Shown piece by piece: positions 11,401 to 26,400 of a DNA stretch of 64,000 nucleotides. The stretch comes from Bicyclus anynana (lineage: Eukaryota; Arthropoda; Insecta; Lepidoptera; Nymphalidae). The first letter of the stretch is position 1. Every line of letters begins with the position of its first letter. A program made the position numbers and the translations under genes. Below the pieces are notes generated by a model that saw only the letters and a list, made by a program, of their open reading frames with translations, searched no databases and was not told the DNA's origin. The DNA lies in assembly GCF_947172395.1 (NCBI RefSeq), contig NC_069086.1:13672501-13736500 (forward strand). Reading direction: 5' to 3'.

Positions 11401-14400
11401 TATGCACATATAGCCTTTCCTGATAACTTGGTTCCCGAGGGAGCGTTGCCCAGATTTAGCTGCGTTTTCCGACTGGTTCTGTGCACTGGAAAACGCAATG
11501 AAATACTAAGTAAAACCTAAAAATATTATATTTCTAAAAAGTCATATAGTTTGTATGCGAAACAGTTTAATATAGGTATGAGTATGTGATAGTGAGCTTT
11601 AAGTACTAAGAAAGGACACTATGCTACAAGCCCATCTATACCATTTTCCCAGATAGCAGCCAGCAATTTGCGCGCGAATAGTCTGGCAAGTTCATTGATG
11701 ACACTCCCATGATATGCGGGCGACGAGGGGAAAGACATGTAAAATTTTGCGTGCGAGGAAATGAGATGAGTCAGTCGTTGGATTTTCATTCAAAGCTACA
11801 CGCCCCCCTGCCCGCTCCCACACTGGGAGTGTTACGAACGAAGTTGCCAAGCTATAGTGAATACCACAGGTAAACAAACCTCGGTTCTCGTTCGCAAGGT
11901 ACGAATGTATCCGGTAATAGGAATAGGGGTGATGACTAGGTTTGAATATACTGATTTTTATGATACATTTGGGTAAATAAGATCAGTGTTAACTAACTTA
12001 TACATAATAAGCGAAGATTGTCTGGATATTTGCAAAATAAATAAGATTATTAAATTCCAAAATCTATTAAAATCTTTTATAGTAATTAGATGAAAATTCA
12101 TATAGTTTTAGCTTCCTTACATGAAATGTGACATTTTTCAATACATGGACTATAAACGCACAAATAACAAAGATATTAGTAGTTTTGTTTCAACGCCCAT
12201 ACAAATCTAACGATCATTATGCACCTACAATGCCTATCATTTAATCGTACCATTCAGTACGGGGCGTTTTTCAGGGATCCGCAACAGCGCCGCAAATCTG
12301 ACCCTTTAAATCGCTGTAGCTCCAAAAGTAATGATCGCAGATACCCTGTTACTTTTACAAAGTTGTTTTAGGTACTATTAGCATATTCCTTATTTATATA
12401 CAATTTAAAAAACTCATCATCCCTATTATGTAACGTAATGTCAAAGTAATGGGAGACGCATCCTCCTTTCATTCGTTAATTCATTCATTCATTCATTAAA
12501 AGGCGCACGAGTCACAACCCTACCCCTCCCTTCCGTAGCAAACACTTACCCCTTGTACTGCGCGGTCGAGGACTCAGTTAAGCGGCTTGTTATAAAAGAG
12601 GTACACATTAAAAAGGCATTTCGAAAAATCTTCAAAGGTTGACGTTAAGTTAAGTAGACGTTAAGTTCATGCCTTTACGTTTTTACGCAACTAACCAATG
12701 ACGACAATCTTCTTGACGTCTAGAACATAACGCGAACGTCATAACTGAGTCCTCTGAACTCCTACTCCTAGTCAATTTCCTATATAATACACATCATACA
12801 GAAAAACTTAAATAGAGCAAAATCATGCAGCACATATACAATAGTAGGGGAACCCAGGCTGCTAAGTTTGTAGTTAGTCGAGCGTCATGGGGACCGATTG
12901 CATTTGGTAGATTAAATTATAGGGAAAATAAATTTTTATTTACTTTTTCGCTTTTAGCTGTGGGAAAAAAAACACAGACTTTAAAAACAATTTTTATTAC
13001 TTTGGCTTACTGAAATTGTCAGAAAATGTTAGCGATTAAATAGGAGGTAGTTTCCTTTAAAAAAATAATCGCGCTCGTAACTCGAGAACTAAAATATAAG
13101 GGTTTTATTTTGTAACCTTGAAACCCTCCCATTCCTTAAATCGTCAGATTTTTTAAATGTGCAGTTTTTAGCTATCAACACACCTACCTTATCTTATTAT
13201 GACGTGCTGCTTGAGTATTTCTGGAGTTAGTTTTTTTTTGGTTGCCCTAAACGTACCCACCAAGGTTAAGAGCTCATACTTGGTGGAGGTACTCAACAAC
13301 GTGCAAGGTAAGGTATAGTCCCTTATGTTTATCTGCCGCGCTCGAGTAACTGCAAAAATCCCCTCATTGGCTCCCCTACTACAAAATACTGTGATATGAT
13401 CCCTAAATGCATGCTTACTTTGCGAAACCGATGAAGTCCTCGTGGTTGGTGTTCATGTAAGCGAGCTCGCAGTCTATGAGCAGTATGAGCTGGTCCTTGC
13501 ACTGCTGCTCGCGCGAGCGCACGTGGGACATGATGATGCGCTCCGTCTCCTCGCGCAGTCGTGGGTACCGGGACATCTGGACAATTTCAACATCAAAGGT
13601 CAATCATCATCAGCATCATTAACAGCCGGTGGAAGTCCACTGCAGGACATAGTCCTCTTGCAGCATTGAGCATCCAGCGGTTCCCTGCAACCCGCTTGAT
13701 GTCCTCGGTCCGCCTTATAGGGAGTCGACCACGTAAGTCCACGCAAGGTCAATAGTGTAAACATATTTCAAGGTAAAAGATAGTATGATGTGACAGGTAG
13801 CAGCGACCGTGATTGTACCATCATTTTGTCTTAGAGGAAACACCTCGAGCAGGTCCCAGGACTTGTGACGTTGGGTGTAGACTGTAGGTTTAAGGGATCC
13901 CTTTGGAATGCAGTAACACTCGCCTCCCATGCCCGACAATACTCTTCAGTAGGCATACATACCTTACATAATAACGAGACAATTTTGTCTACACATTACC
14001 TTCATCCCATTGCAACAAAAAAAAAACATTTATTTAAAAAATTGTACCACTTTTAACACCTTAACACTATTGTAGTGCCTGATACCCAGACCACTAAGGC
14101 AAGTCATAAACCTAAAGTAGTCTAAGCATTAGTACACCACAATACCTTATTTGGCACAACCTTGAAAATGGATCCAGCTGAGCATTGCATAGCCAATAAC
14201 TATCGCTCCCTTTCGTTGCAATGGTATATTAGATGTACAATGTATTCCAAGCATCTCCTATGGGTATTGGATACATTATTAAATGTACAATGCATCTCCT
14301 GAATGGTACGTTATGGGTTTACGATTACGATGGCTTTCAGTATGAACACTAAACATCTGTGGAAAAGTTACCACGCGACAAATTATTGCAAAACGATATA

Positions 14401-17400
14401 CTTATGCCGTGAATAAGACAAAAACCAAGTCATTAATAAATTCAATTAGTTCACGCAAATTTAAAACAGATTAACTACTCATACATATAATTATTGTGAT
14501 GAGTTTAACTTACTCACCCTTTCTGTGCAAACTCTGACCACATTCGAAAGTTCTTGAACGACCAAGTCAACACATTTGAGACTGGGCTCCTTTAGCCGAC
14601 CGATCTGCTTCTTCACTATAGCCTCGAACGCCATGTCCGGTGTGAACAGACCCACCTATAACATAATACAAGTATTACAAATAAGTCTATTGGTACACAG
14701 TTATTTCTTACTAGCCAACTTGTACTACCATTCCTATTTAAAATTTCTTAAATTTTTCCATTAGCATATTTCTATATTTTCATAAAAAAAGGCAATAAAG
14801 CAAAAAGAAATTATCAGTAGAGCCGTTTCGAGTTCATGCCAGAAAAAAAACAACAATCCCATCTTTCAAGTTGTACCAGTTTGTCACTAAGTAAGAAATA
14901 TTTAAGAGCCGTGATAGCCGAGTGGATATGACCTCTACCTCCGATTCTGGAGGGTGTGGGTTCGAATCCGGTCCGGGACATGCACCTCCAACTTTTCAGT
15001 TACGTGCATTTTAAGAAATTAAATATCACGTCTCTTAAACGGTGAACGAAAACATCGTGAGGAAACCTGCATACCAGAGAATTTCCTTAATTCTGTGCGT
15101 GTGTGAAGTCTGTCAATCCGCATTGGGCCAGCGTGGTGGACTATTGGCCTAACCCCTCTCACTCTGAGAGGAGACTTGAGCTCTGCAGTGAGCCGAATAT
15201 GGGTTGATACCGATGTAAAAGGCTACCTTATCGCTTATATCGCTGTGGTGCAAAGCAGGCGCTTGTAAATCAGTGACAGTTTCTGTCGCATTAAACGAGA
15301 TTCGAATCGTGAATTCGCATAAAAATATAAAACGGCCTTCATTAGCTACCTCTAGGCCTTAAATGAGTTGAGTTATGAGATATTATGCGTTTAACGCATA
15401 CTAGGCCTATTGAACTTTAGGATAACAGCAGCAGGCTAATTTTGGCGTATGCTTGTTGACACATGAAATTAGATTAGATTCTATGTAACGAATGTCATCC
15501 AGTGCTTACTGGTGGATATCATACAGTAAAGAGGTGACATTTCTCAATAGATTTGATGTTTATTTTAATAGGTTGATAATAAAGACCAAAATAATTATAT
15601 TTTAGACATCAGATTGTATAAATGTAAATAGTACTCACTCTGATACCATGGATGTTCCGAATGGCGAATGCGATTTCCCTGCGCAGCTCCTTCTCATCGA
15701 ACTCCATTTTGACAATTTCAAAGGGGAACCTCTCGTGGAACAGTCTGTTGATTTTGGCACCTCCCGACAGCTCGTTGGTGTTGATCTGTGCCGAGCCCGA
15801 ACCCTCGATGGTCCTCTCGAAGTCTGTCTGCAGTTGTTGGATCATCCTGATGACAAAAACAATATGTATTATTATTATTACTATTTGTTAAAGTTAAACA
15901 CACTGTTTAAAATCCTACTAATAAACGCGAAAGTTTGTATGGATGTTTGTTATTCTTTAACGTCGCATCTACAGAACCGAATTGGCTGAAATTTGGAATA
16001 GAAATAGATTTTACTTTTGATTAACACATAGGCACATACTTCATCCCGGAAAAATCCATGGTTCCCGAGGGCGAATTGTGAAAAACACACAACAAACAAA
16101 GTCGGTCATCCACTAGTTTTACATATAAAGTTGTTTTTGAAGTAAAACTTCTTTACGCACCCATAAGGAAGGAGTAAGTTGTGAATGCGTTACGAAAAGT
16201 GTAATCAGGCGATGCGTGCTGCCATCTACAGGCATAGTGAAACATTTGTTATTTTTAAACTACCAGTAGATGGCATTCTTAGAGAACTTTGAAACAATCC
16301 CTTTTTGTACACTTCAAGAAACTATTGCGATACTGTTATGCCCGAGGCTCATAGATAACGCTTTTATCACTAATTTGCTCTTTGTAGTTTCTAGTTTCTC
16401 TGTATAGCTCTAATTTAAGAGATCAATAGAATACGTATTGTAGGGTTGCATAAAAAATAACAGGGTCATCTTTGTTAGTCCGCCATATTGGAACTATCAT
16501 GACGTCACCAAAGCACACTCGAAATTTTACACACATCAGAAACATCCAAAAGTAAGCCGGGCAGCTATGTGCGTTATAAAGGTTGATACTCACTGTAGCT
16601 ACTCCCTGTAGAGCCGTGATAGCCCAGTGGATATGACCTCTGTCTCCGATTCCGGAGGGTGTGGGTGCGAATCCAGTCCGGCGCATGCACCTCCAACTTT
16701 CTAGTTGTGTGCATTTTAAGAAATTAAATATCACGTGTCTTAAACGGTGAAGGAAAAACATCGTGAGGAAACCTGCATACCAGAGAATTTCCTTAATTCT
16801 GTGCGTGTATGAAGTATGCCAATCCGCATTCGGCCAGCGTGGTGGACTATTGGACTATCCCAAAATGAAAGATGATAATGGGTTTATAATGATGACTCAC
16901 TGTAGCATAGCCTTGGTCTTGATGGACGGGTCGTCGGGCCTGAAGTGCTTGTACTGGTCGACATCCTTCTCGAGTGTGAGCAACTGCTTCTGAAGCTTGT
17001 CTCTCAAGCCGGGCAGCGTGTCTCGAATGTGGTTGGTGAGCTGTTGGTTCAGCACGCGCTGCAAGTATGGCGTGCCGAGCCGGTCTGCGAGGTGCCGGTA
17101 CGAAGGGTGGCTGAAAATGTAATGATTTTGATAAAAAATCATAAAATTATGGAAGCGTTAAAAGCTGCAAGTCAACACATGCAACGTAAAATTGATGACA
17201 TTGATATTATTGAACTTTGAGATTAAGTCGAAAATTAGTTAACCACACAACTAATAGCTTAAAACACAAACTGCTAACTGTAGGGCTGTTACTAAGATTC
17301 TATTTTTAACATGTTTAATAGTTGATTGATGGAAGATCTGGAATCCTTTGAATCGTTTTCCATAATTAATACATCTAAAGTCAAAGTCCAGTCAAAAGTT

Positions 17401-20400
17401 AGCTAAAGTACTTATCTTTGGTAGGAGCACAGCAGAGATGTGATTTATTTGAAATACTTCTATTTAAAATGCAAATACAAAATGCAAAATACCTATTTTG
17501 TATTTTGCATTTAAATGCTTTTTAGTAAAAAGCATTTTGTATTTTATTTGAAATATCTTTCGAAATGTATTTTGTATTTTTAATATTAATTTCAAAATGC
17601 AAAATACTTTGTGATTAAGTTTAGAAAACGAACGAACGAAAACGACGAACTTTATGACGAACGTTTTTGTTCGGCTATGTCTCTATTTCTCATGATAAAT
17701 ACAAATTATCTGTGATTTGGTCAGAAGGTATTTTATTTTGAAAAAGTATTTTGAAAATACCTATTTTGCATTTAGCATTTAAAATACCAAACGCAAACCT
17801 ATTTGGTATTTTGCTTTTGAAATAGTAAATCTCAAAAGTATTTTGCATTTTGTATTTAAATGCTTTTTTAAAACCATTTTGTACATCTCTGGAGCACAGA
17901 CTGACAAATTTTCAGCTTCTATAAAATTATGAATGCTCTTGAACATACTTTTATATTTTTTCTTTATAAATAAACTAGTTCATAGACCAGTCAGATAAAT
18001 TCAAAAGACCTTATATTAAAAATGATTTTTATAACTTCATATTATAAAACATTGGCCTTAAAAAACCTAACTCAACATAATGATTTCAGTCTCACATATC
18101 AGGTGTTCGCCTTGGAGAAACATCCTAGGCAAAAATGTAAATCTAGCCACTAGACCAACAGACCCAGTTGTCACATTTACATTTGCCTATATGACTTGAC
18201 CTTGGTACATATCATGGTAAAATGAACAAGATTTTGCGAAGAAAAACACTGCGGAGTTTTCATTTACGCTCGACAAAGAATGAATTAAGCATTCCGCTTT
18301 AAAACAGAATCTTTACTAATATTACAAAACTGAAGAGTTTGTTTGTTTGCTTGAACGCGCTTATCTCAGGAACCTCAAAATCTCAAGTCCGATTTGAAAA
18401 ATTGTTTCAGTGTTGGATAGCCCATTTATCGAGGAAGGCTATAGGCTATATATTATCACGCTAAGACGAATAGGAGTGGAGCACCAATTAAGATTGTTTC
18501 AAAATCTGGGGATTTTTCCTATTGAGAGCTTACGATGCGTGCGGTGCGTCAACGGTTAAAGTTTCGCAAAAATCATGTATGACAGAATTGTTCCCCTTTA
18601 AAAGTTCTAAAAAAAGGACGAAGTTGCGGGCGTCCGCTAGTATCTGACAAGAACCGACTCTAACAATACTAAGTTATGTATCAGTTTCATGCAAATTTTT
18701 GACCTATACGAATATTATGAATTGAATAATCATACAGAGCAAATATTACAGACTATATAGATATATCGTTACATAATACGTTGCATATATTTGCAAATAT
18801 AATAACGACTGCATTAATTCAGTGCATTCAATTGGTGTGAGCATAAAGGACATACGTCCCCCTGGCAAACCGTCACATGATGGTTATTATAATGTATAGA
18901 ACTTGGACATATATGTTTCAGTGACGTTATAGCCCAGTGGACATGACCTTTGCCTTTGATTCGGAGGGCGTAGATTCAAATCCGGTCCGAAGCATGCACC
19001 TCTAACTATTCAGTTATGTGCATTTTAGGAAATTAAATATCACGCGTCTCAAACGGTGAAGGAAAAACATAGTGAGGAAACCTGAAATTTTTCTTAATTC
19101 TTTACGTGTGTGAAGTCTGCCAATCCGTATTTGGCCAGCAAGGTGGACTAAAGCCTAACTCTCATTCTGAAAGCAGACAGTGAGTCGAATCGGTTTGTTA
19201 ATGATGATAGAACATTTCATAGATCTTAAGTGTGGACATACAAACTTAAATCCGTGACCCCTTGTGTATAAACTCCATCCCTTCTTCCCTTCTTCTTCTA
19301 ATTTGGCAATATTAATATGCACCTGTCAGATTTCGTTGGAAAACAGAAAATAGTAATTGTATACAAGAAACCTGATGAAATTATACTTGCTTCTATTTTA
19401 CGTCATCAATTACACTGGACTGGGCATAAGTCTCATGCAAAGATTTCCGAACACCGTGGTCATGGGCCGCCGCATCCAGCAGCTCCCTGCAAGTCTATTG
19501 GAGGCTAACTAACACTGCGCTTTCCGCTTTTCGAGGTCGACCTTGTGACCCCAATAATTAAGCAATTACATAAAATATGGACATTGGACATTACCTAAGG
19601 AAGAACTTCCTCTCGGCCGCGAGCGCCGCAGAGATGTCCTTCCGTCCGTCGATGTCCTTCTGCGAGCGGTTGACGACGCCGATGTACCCGCGTCGCAGCG
19701 GCAGCAGCTTGTTCTCGAGCACGTCGCGCGCGTCCGTGCCGTCGTCCATGAGGTCCAGCTTTGTAATCACACCGATTGTACGCAGACCTGCACACCAATA
19801 ACACACCGGTAAATGGTAGGTAAATGGTTCACACCGGTAACCACCAAAACTTGTACAGCTTGGCAAACATGTGTAGAAACGGAACTAACTCTTTTTCCCT
19901 CTTACAACAAAACTTGTCAGTTGTTAGTTAGTGTCTATGCTGTCAAAAGTTGTAAGCCTCTCTAGAAGTGCAGCTAGTTCTATATTAGAACGCGTATCCA
20001 AAGCTGCTCTAATAGGATCATACCAAATTTGGATAAGCAGGGAGAACAACACGAGCAGAGAAGGGGAGTGTTGATCGAGCGTCAAGGAATTTCTTAACCC
20101 TACATTTAGTAGTCACAAGGCCTGGACTTTGCTTGGTGTTTTTCTCTCTAACACTGGACTCGGCACCTGCACGATGAATCCATGGAATGCTAAGATATTC
20201 GTCTCTCTGTTTTCGTGATTATTCTGTCGGTTTTACAGGTTAAATTGTACTGGTAATGTTTACGTTTCTCGTATTCGTGTTGCCATATTAGCGATAATGG
20301 CCCCTATTAATTTCTACTCTTTTTTGCCAGGCTTTTTTTTAAGTGCCTCTCAAATAAAGGAAGGTTGTCAGTGTTTAAATTTCCCCTTGTTCTAGGCGGA

Positions 20401-23400
20401 AAAGAGTTCCTCTTGAAAGTTCAATATCCTTATTTACAAACCCATACCAAGACAAAACCCGGAAGAACCAAATGATCAATAGCCGATCAAGCTAACAACC
20501 ATGAATGGTTTGTTTATTTGTCCTAAAATTTTATTTCTAAGACCAAGCAACATTGTCATGTAGACTCAGTGACTTTCCATCGGTGATACACGTGTATCTA
20601 CGATATACAAAGAAACCGTACAAGAGAGGAATTAACCCATTATAGCAAACAATTATACATATACGTAGCATCATCATTCGAGGGTTTAGAAACATTAGAA
20701 TTGGAATCTAGTGTCTACTCAATCAATATTGTCAACTTTTAATGCTATAACGTTAAAAGTTTAAAACCATTTTGACTGCAGGATGATAATTAAACACGTC
20801 CGAGGCCCATAAATCACAATATAAACATATCGAGCAAACTTGTCCCATAATACCATCGCGATCATCCGATCGCGAATCGCAAATTTCTGGTACCGTTTGC
20901 GATCCTCGAACAACGAGATTCTCACCACGCTGGCTGAGTGTCTGGACTGCTTAATCTACAAGCATTGACTTTCAGTGCACCAGGAGCCAAATAGAAAGTA
21001 GCAGAACATACGAGTATGTATAGATAATACGGGTACCTATAGATACTACTTAGACAATTAAATTAATGTAATGTTAATTTTAATTACCTACTATTTTTAC
21101 TATTTTTGTATTTCTAGTATTATGTTTGTTATACACTGGGTTTTTACCTTTAAATAAACTATATTATTATTAATACATCTCAAGCAAACTTGTCCCATCA
21201 TAGTCCACATCTAAACTTACTTAAAGACAATTTATAAAACTAAAACCTGACCAAAAGCATGAAATATCTTCGTCTGGGGCGTCACTCTAGTCTTTGTAAC
21301 TGTAGTATGATAATTAGTATTTTATTTTATATGCCTCTGGTAAAAGAAACATGGACATCCCATCCCTTTTGTACCAACGCAATAAATAGATAGGAATAGT
21401 TATTTCAGGTCGCGCCGTTATTGATTGAATTTTGTCTATTTCTCTTCACGAGATTATCTCGTTGGTCGCATGGCGCCACTGGTGGAGGTAGTCGTTGATA
21501 AAGTTTCCTACCTTGCGGGTCCACTTCTTTGGCAAGTTTGAGGGCATCGCTGTTCGCCAAGTCGGTGTTGGCCGGGGTCACAGCGAGGATGAGGCACGAC
21601 TCGCGCCGGATGAACTGGAAGATCATGCCTTTGATCTGTTGCTCTATGTCAGCCGGCTGGTCGCCGATCGGCACCTTGGTCAGGCCCGGCAAGTCGATCA
21701 GGGTCAGGTTGAGTACTGCAATCAACGAACATACATTACTATCGGAAATTAAACACCTTAATTGTACTTAAAAGTTCCTTGAAGTACTGTTCAAATGACC
21801 CTACTCTTTACCGTCGAGCCGTGATAGCCCAGTGGGTATGATCTTTGACTTCGATTCCGTGGCATGCACTTCTAACTTAAAATGATGTGCATTTTAAGTA
21901 TTTAAAACGTGTCACAAACGGTGAAGAAAAAATAACGCGAGGAAACCTGCATACTCGAAAATTTCCTTAGTTATCCACGTGTGAAATCTCAGAGCACAAA
22001 ACGTAACAAGAGACACTACGAATGATTTGTTCTCAAAATTTACGGGAAGTTACAGGGAATGGACTGGTCTGGATTTTTTTTTGGTAGTCCAATAATGTTG
22101 TGCTTCTATAGTATATCATCATTAACAACCCATAGTATTCGGCTCACGGCTTCGGGTGATATTTAATTTTTTTAAATGCACATAACTGAAAAGTTGGAGG
22201 CGCATGCCTTGGACCAGATTAGAGCCTATGCCCTCCGAATCGAAGGCAGAGGTCATATCCACTAGGCTATCACGTCTCTCAATATCACGTCACTTCTATA
22301 GTATAGCTACCCACTTTATTTGTTACAAAGTTGTAACCTGGATGACCTGTCAATTAAGAGATCCACTTTACAAGTGTAGTGGAAGTATGATGACTAATAA
22401 TGATAACGTGATGTGCTCGTACTTATCTATTACGTACTTATATGGGATGCAATTTTGAACACTTAACCATTATAATTAACCCAATAACACCTCTACCACC
22501 TCTATTGGTGCAATGTGGATTAAATTGCTCACAGTAAGTACCAATATACTCATCATTCATTATCATTATCAACCCATATTCTGCTCAATGCTGAGCTCGA
22601 GTCTCCTCTCAAAATGAGAGGGATTAGACCAAATAGTCCACCACGCTGGTCCAATGCGGATTGGCAGACTTCACACAGTCAGAGAATTAAGAAAATTTTC
22701 AGGTATGCAGGTTTCCCCTCACGATGTTTTTCCATTCCAAAATGCACATAACTGAAAAGTTGGTGGTGCATGCCCCTGACCGGATTCGAACCTACACCTT
22801 CCGGAATTAGAGGCATAGGTCATGTCCGCTGGGCTATCGCGGCTCAATATAATCAGTATTGAAGTATTCTGTAACGATGTTTCTATAACAGTACGAATTT
22901 CGAATTCGTCTCTATCTATTTCTATATTTAGTATCGTATTAGACAGAGAGAGATGGAGACGAATAAAAAAAGAACGCAATACCGCTACTAGAAGATGGTG
23001 ATAAACCTTGCACGAGCATTATATGACCGAACTTCTTCTGTTTAAAAACAATCATAATAAGACGAAACAAATTACCAAAATTTTGTGGTTTCTCAGAGTA
23101 GTGAATGGACAAAAATGATTACTCGACTGAGTCATAGGAAAAAAACCGTTACGTATTGTTTCCAAAACTTTAACCGAGTACTTTGACCTTGACGCAGAGC
23201 TGAAAACGATTTGCGGTCGACGAAAAATTACTTATAATACAAAAGTACATAGACGGAAAAGTGCGTGCTTAAAAATTTTAGGAGCACGGGAAAATGTATT
23301 GCCAATTATGCTAAAAACTGCGCAATTGTTCCAAACACGCATTAAGATTTAGATTAATGATTAGATACGGTATTATTTAGAGCAAATCACGATTTTAGGG

Positions 23401-26400
23401 ACCTACTTTAAAAATAATATAACTTGGTTATCGGTCATTGTCCTAACTCTCGATAGGACGCGCGTACCATTTTTATGGTGTGAAAAAATGCGGAACCATA
23501 ACATATTTTTATCATTATACCAGGACATTGTGGGCGAAGTATCTTCCTTTATTTACTTTTTTATGGGTGAGGGGACCCATAAACGTGGGTTTCCACATAT
23601 CCGCATCTTACGTATCGGACGCATCGCATCAAACGGATTTTTAATTTTACGGTAAAAAAAAACCCGTTCGATGCGTTCCGTACTATGCGGATCATTGAAC
23701 GCACTTGTATGACTTTTTTTTTTAATTTTTTTTTTTTTTAATAAATATACTTAAACAAAACACATCACTATCTAGCCCCAAAGTAAGCATACAGAGTAGC
23801 TTGTGTTATGGGTACTAAGATAGTTGATATTATAATATTCATATACATTTATATACTACAAATAAATACTTATATAATGATAATACACACAGACACTGGA
23901 AAGAACCCATGCTCATCACACTAATATTTTTCCAGTTGTGGGAATCGAACCCACGGCCGTGGATGCAGAAAGCAGGGTCACTACCCTCTGGGCCACGCGG
24001 CCGTCAAACTTCTATACAAAGAATTCTAAGAGCCGCTTGATGCGAGTGTAGGGTTATGGTGTGGTAGGGGGTAGGGGAAGGGTAGGGGTAGGAATAGGGT
24101 AGGGGTATGGATAGGGAATAATTGCACATAAGTCAAAGCGAAGCTTGACCGGGTCCGCTAGCACAGTTATATTTGTTTTCATCGATTGTAATTCTCGAAA
24201 TGCAAAAGTAAATCGATCATCGTATTTACCAATTACGGTAAGGCTTAGGAAGATTATTTAATGTCAATATTGATATTAATTTATTTCCTGAAACCAACAA
24301 TAGTGTTCTAGATACATATTTCATAAAGTATTCACCCACACGATTCAAACAGATAGCAAACCTTGATAAGATAGTGAAGGATTTAGGTACATCGCTGTAT
24401 TAAAAAGATTTATTACTAATGACTACAGCACGTCTAGATAAAAGGTATTCCTTAGATATGCCATTCTATTTAACTGGTTATTTTATTCAGCCTAATTTTT
24501 AAGGGTATTTTAACTAACTAACTAGCTAACAAGCTGACTTTTAAGTGTTTCAAAGGATAAACTTTAAATATCGAACGCTTTTAATTTCAGAAAACGACTG
24601 AGTTAGCGAATAGCTCTAAAGCTAAGTGCCAATCATCTTAATCATATAATCAGCCGTTAGACGTCCACTGCAGGACAAAGGCGTTTTGACTTCCAACCAT
24701 CACAATCTGAGCCGCTGGATGACTCGTCGTCAAGTGTCAATGTGTAATATTTAAAGTGGTTTTTCAGATAGCATAGGTACGGTGACAGTCGCCTGTATGA
24801 CGTTCGTAATAAGTACTATTATCGTGAATCGCGGCAAAATTTCAAGAGGGAAACGAACTGTCACCCGCACCATCCTACATGAAACGAACTGTAGTTTATA
24901 TAATATTGCAACAGGGCTCTTCTGGGGGTACACAATGCTTATTTTATTTATGCAGCCATCGTTGTTTCGGTGTGATGCGTATTAGTGCAGGTGAAACATA
25001 GATTTAAGAGTCGGTACATGTGTGTAAAGTCTGCCAATCCGCATTGGGCCAGGTGGACCTTACCCTCTCATTCTGATAGGAGACTCGTGCTCAACAGTGA
25101 GCCGAGCATGATGAGCTAAAAATTGTTAATGATGAAGGCTGTTAAACAATTAGGGCATATTCCTAGCGACTGTGCCATGAAGACGAGACCCATATATACT
25201 TGTTACGTCAATCGTTTGTACGAAAAAGCACCGTGTCCCTTGTATGGCAATTTATGAAACCTCCCATTACCTTAATGGGAATACGTTACATAGAACGTAC
25301 AACCGTCTTTATGTTCACTTTCGCAGCATAGAAAGCGATGTTCATTCGAGTCACAGACACACGGCTGGTAGGCACTAGGCATGGCATAACAAATAATTAT
25401 TATTAATCTCTCGCAATCTCATTACCGCTAACAGTAAAGTTGGCGATGTTGTTAATGAATCTACGTTCACGAGACGTGTACCGTAAGCCATTTAACGTAC
25501 CAACTTACTGAATTTAATAGCCCCTTCACACTAGCGTAGGCATTAATTGGAACTATCTACTATTTATTTTTAAAAAATATTTAGAAAAAAAGAAAAGATT
25601 TTTATTTTAAGTTGTGCCACACATCACAACTCACAAGGCCTAACATTAATTTGTAGTGTCTGGTGCCTCAACCACCTGGGCATGTCAAGACCATAACCCA
25701 AGCAGTGGAAGCATCAAACACCACTTTGTTGGTTGGCACGACCCTGAAAAGGTAGGTACCTGCCAGCGGTCAGTCAGCATGCACTGGCATGCAGCATAAC
25801 ACCAGCTCAGCATTATGCTGCATGACGAAGCATACAGCGCTGATTTTCGGCTAGCACCCTGTTCAGGTGACAGTTACTATAATCGTATCTTTTAAATGCG
25901 ACCAATATTCCTATCGCCCCTTCAGTTTGTCGGAAAGACTTTGTTAGGAGTGAGTACCACTAGTGGATGACCGTGGTGGTCTCACCTTTAACGAAGGGCT
26001 ATTGAGGCTACGACTTAAGCTCCTTATTGAAGGTACAGCAACGTCACCGAAGGGTTTTCATGAGCGCAAAAGCCTTGCGTCGAACTCTACAGGGTTAAGA
26101 ATGGTACCTATCTCTAAAGGCGTCGCCTGTGAGACTGACCTTGGCTATTATAGAATTGATGGCGTTTGTTGACTAATTAATCAGCCTTTCAGACAGTCCT
26201 GACGACCGCGGCTAATCAAGGAGGACCGCATATCGGAGAACTGGTTGATTCTCTAGCCTGGTAGCCTCTAGTCAGTTGTGTATATGTATGAGTATCAGAT
26301 CATTCTGAGCATCATTACCACGCCGACCATCGACCCATTGCGGATTAGAAATTGCAGATCAATAGGATCATATCTTTAATTATACATATAATGTTTACCT

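Noticed and set aside
23930..24004. Possible tRNA gene (B box and CCA-like flank)
   Set aside because: The tRNA-like part continues into a SINE body with an A-rich tail. The same applies to all GGTTCGAATCC matches in SINE A and GGTTCGATCCC matches in SINE B. No free-standing tRNA was found.
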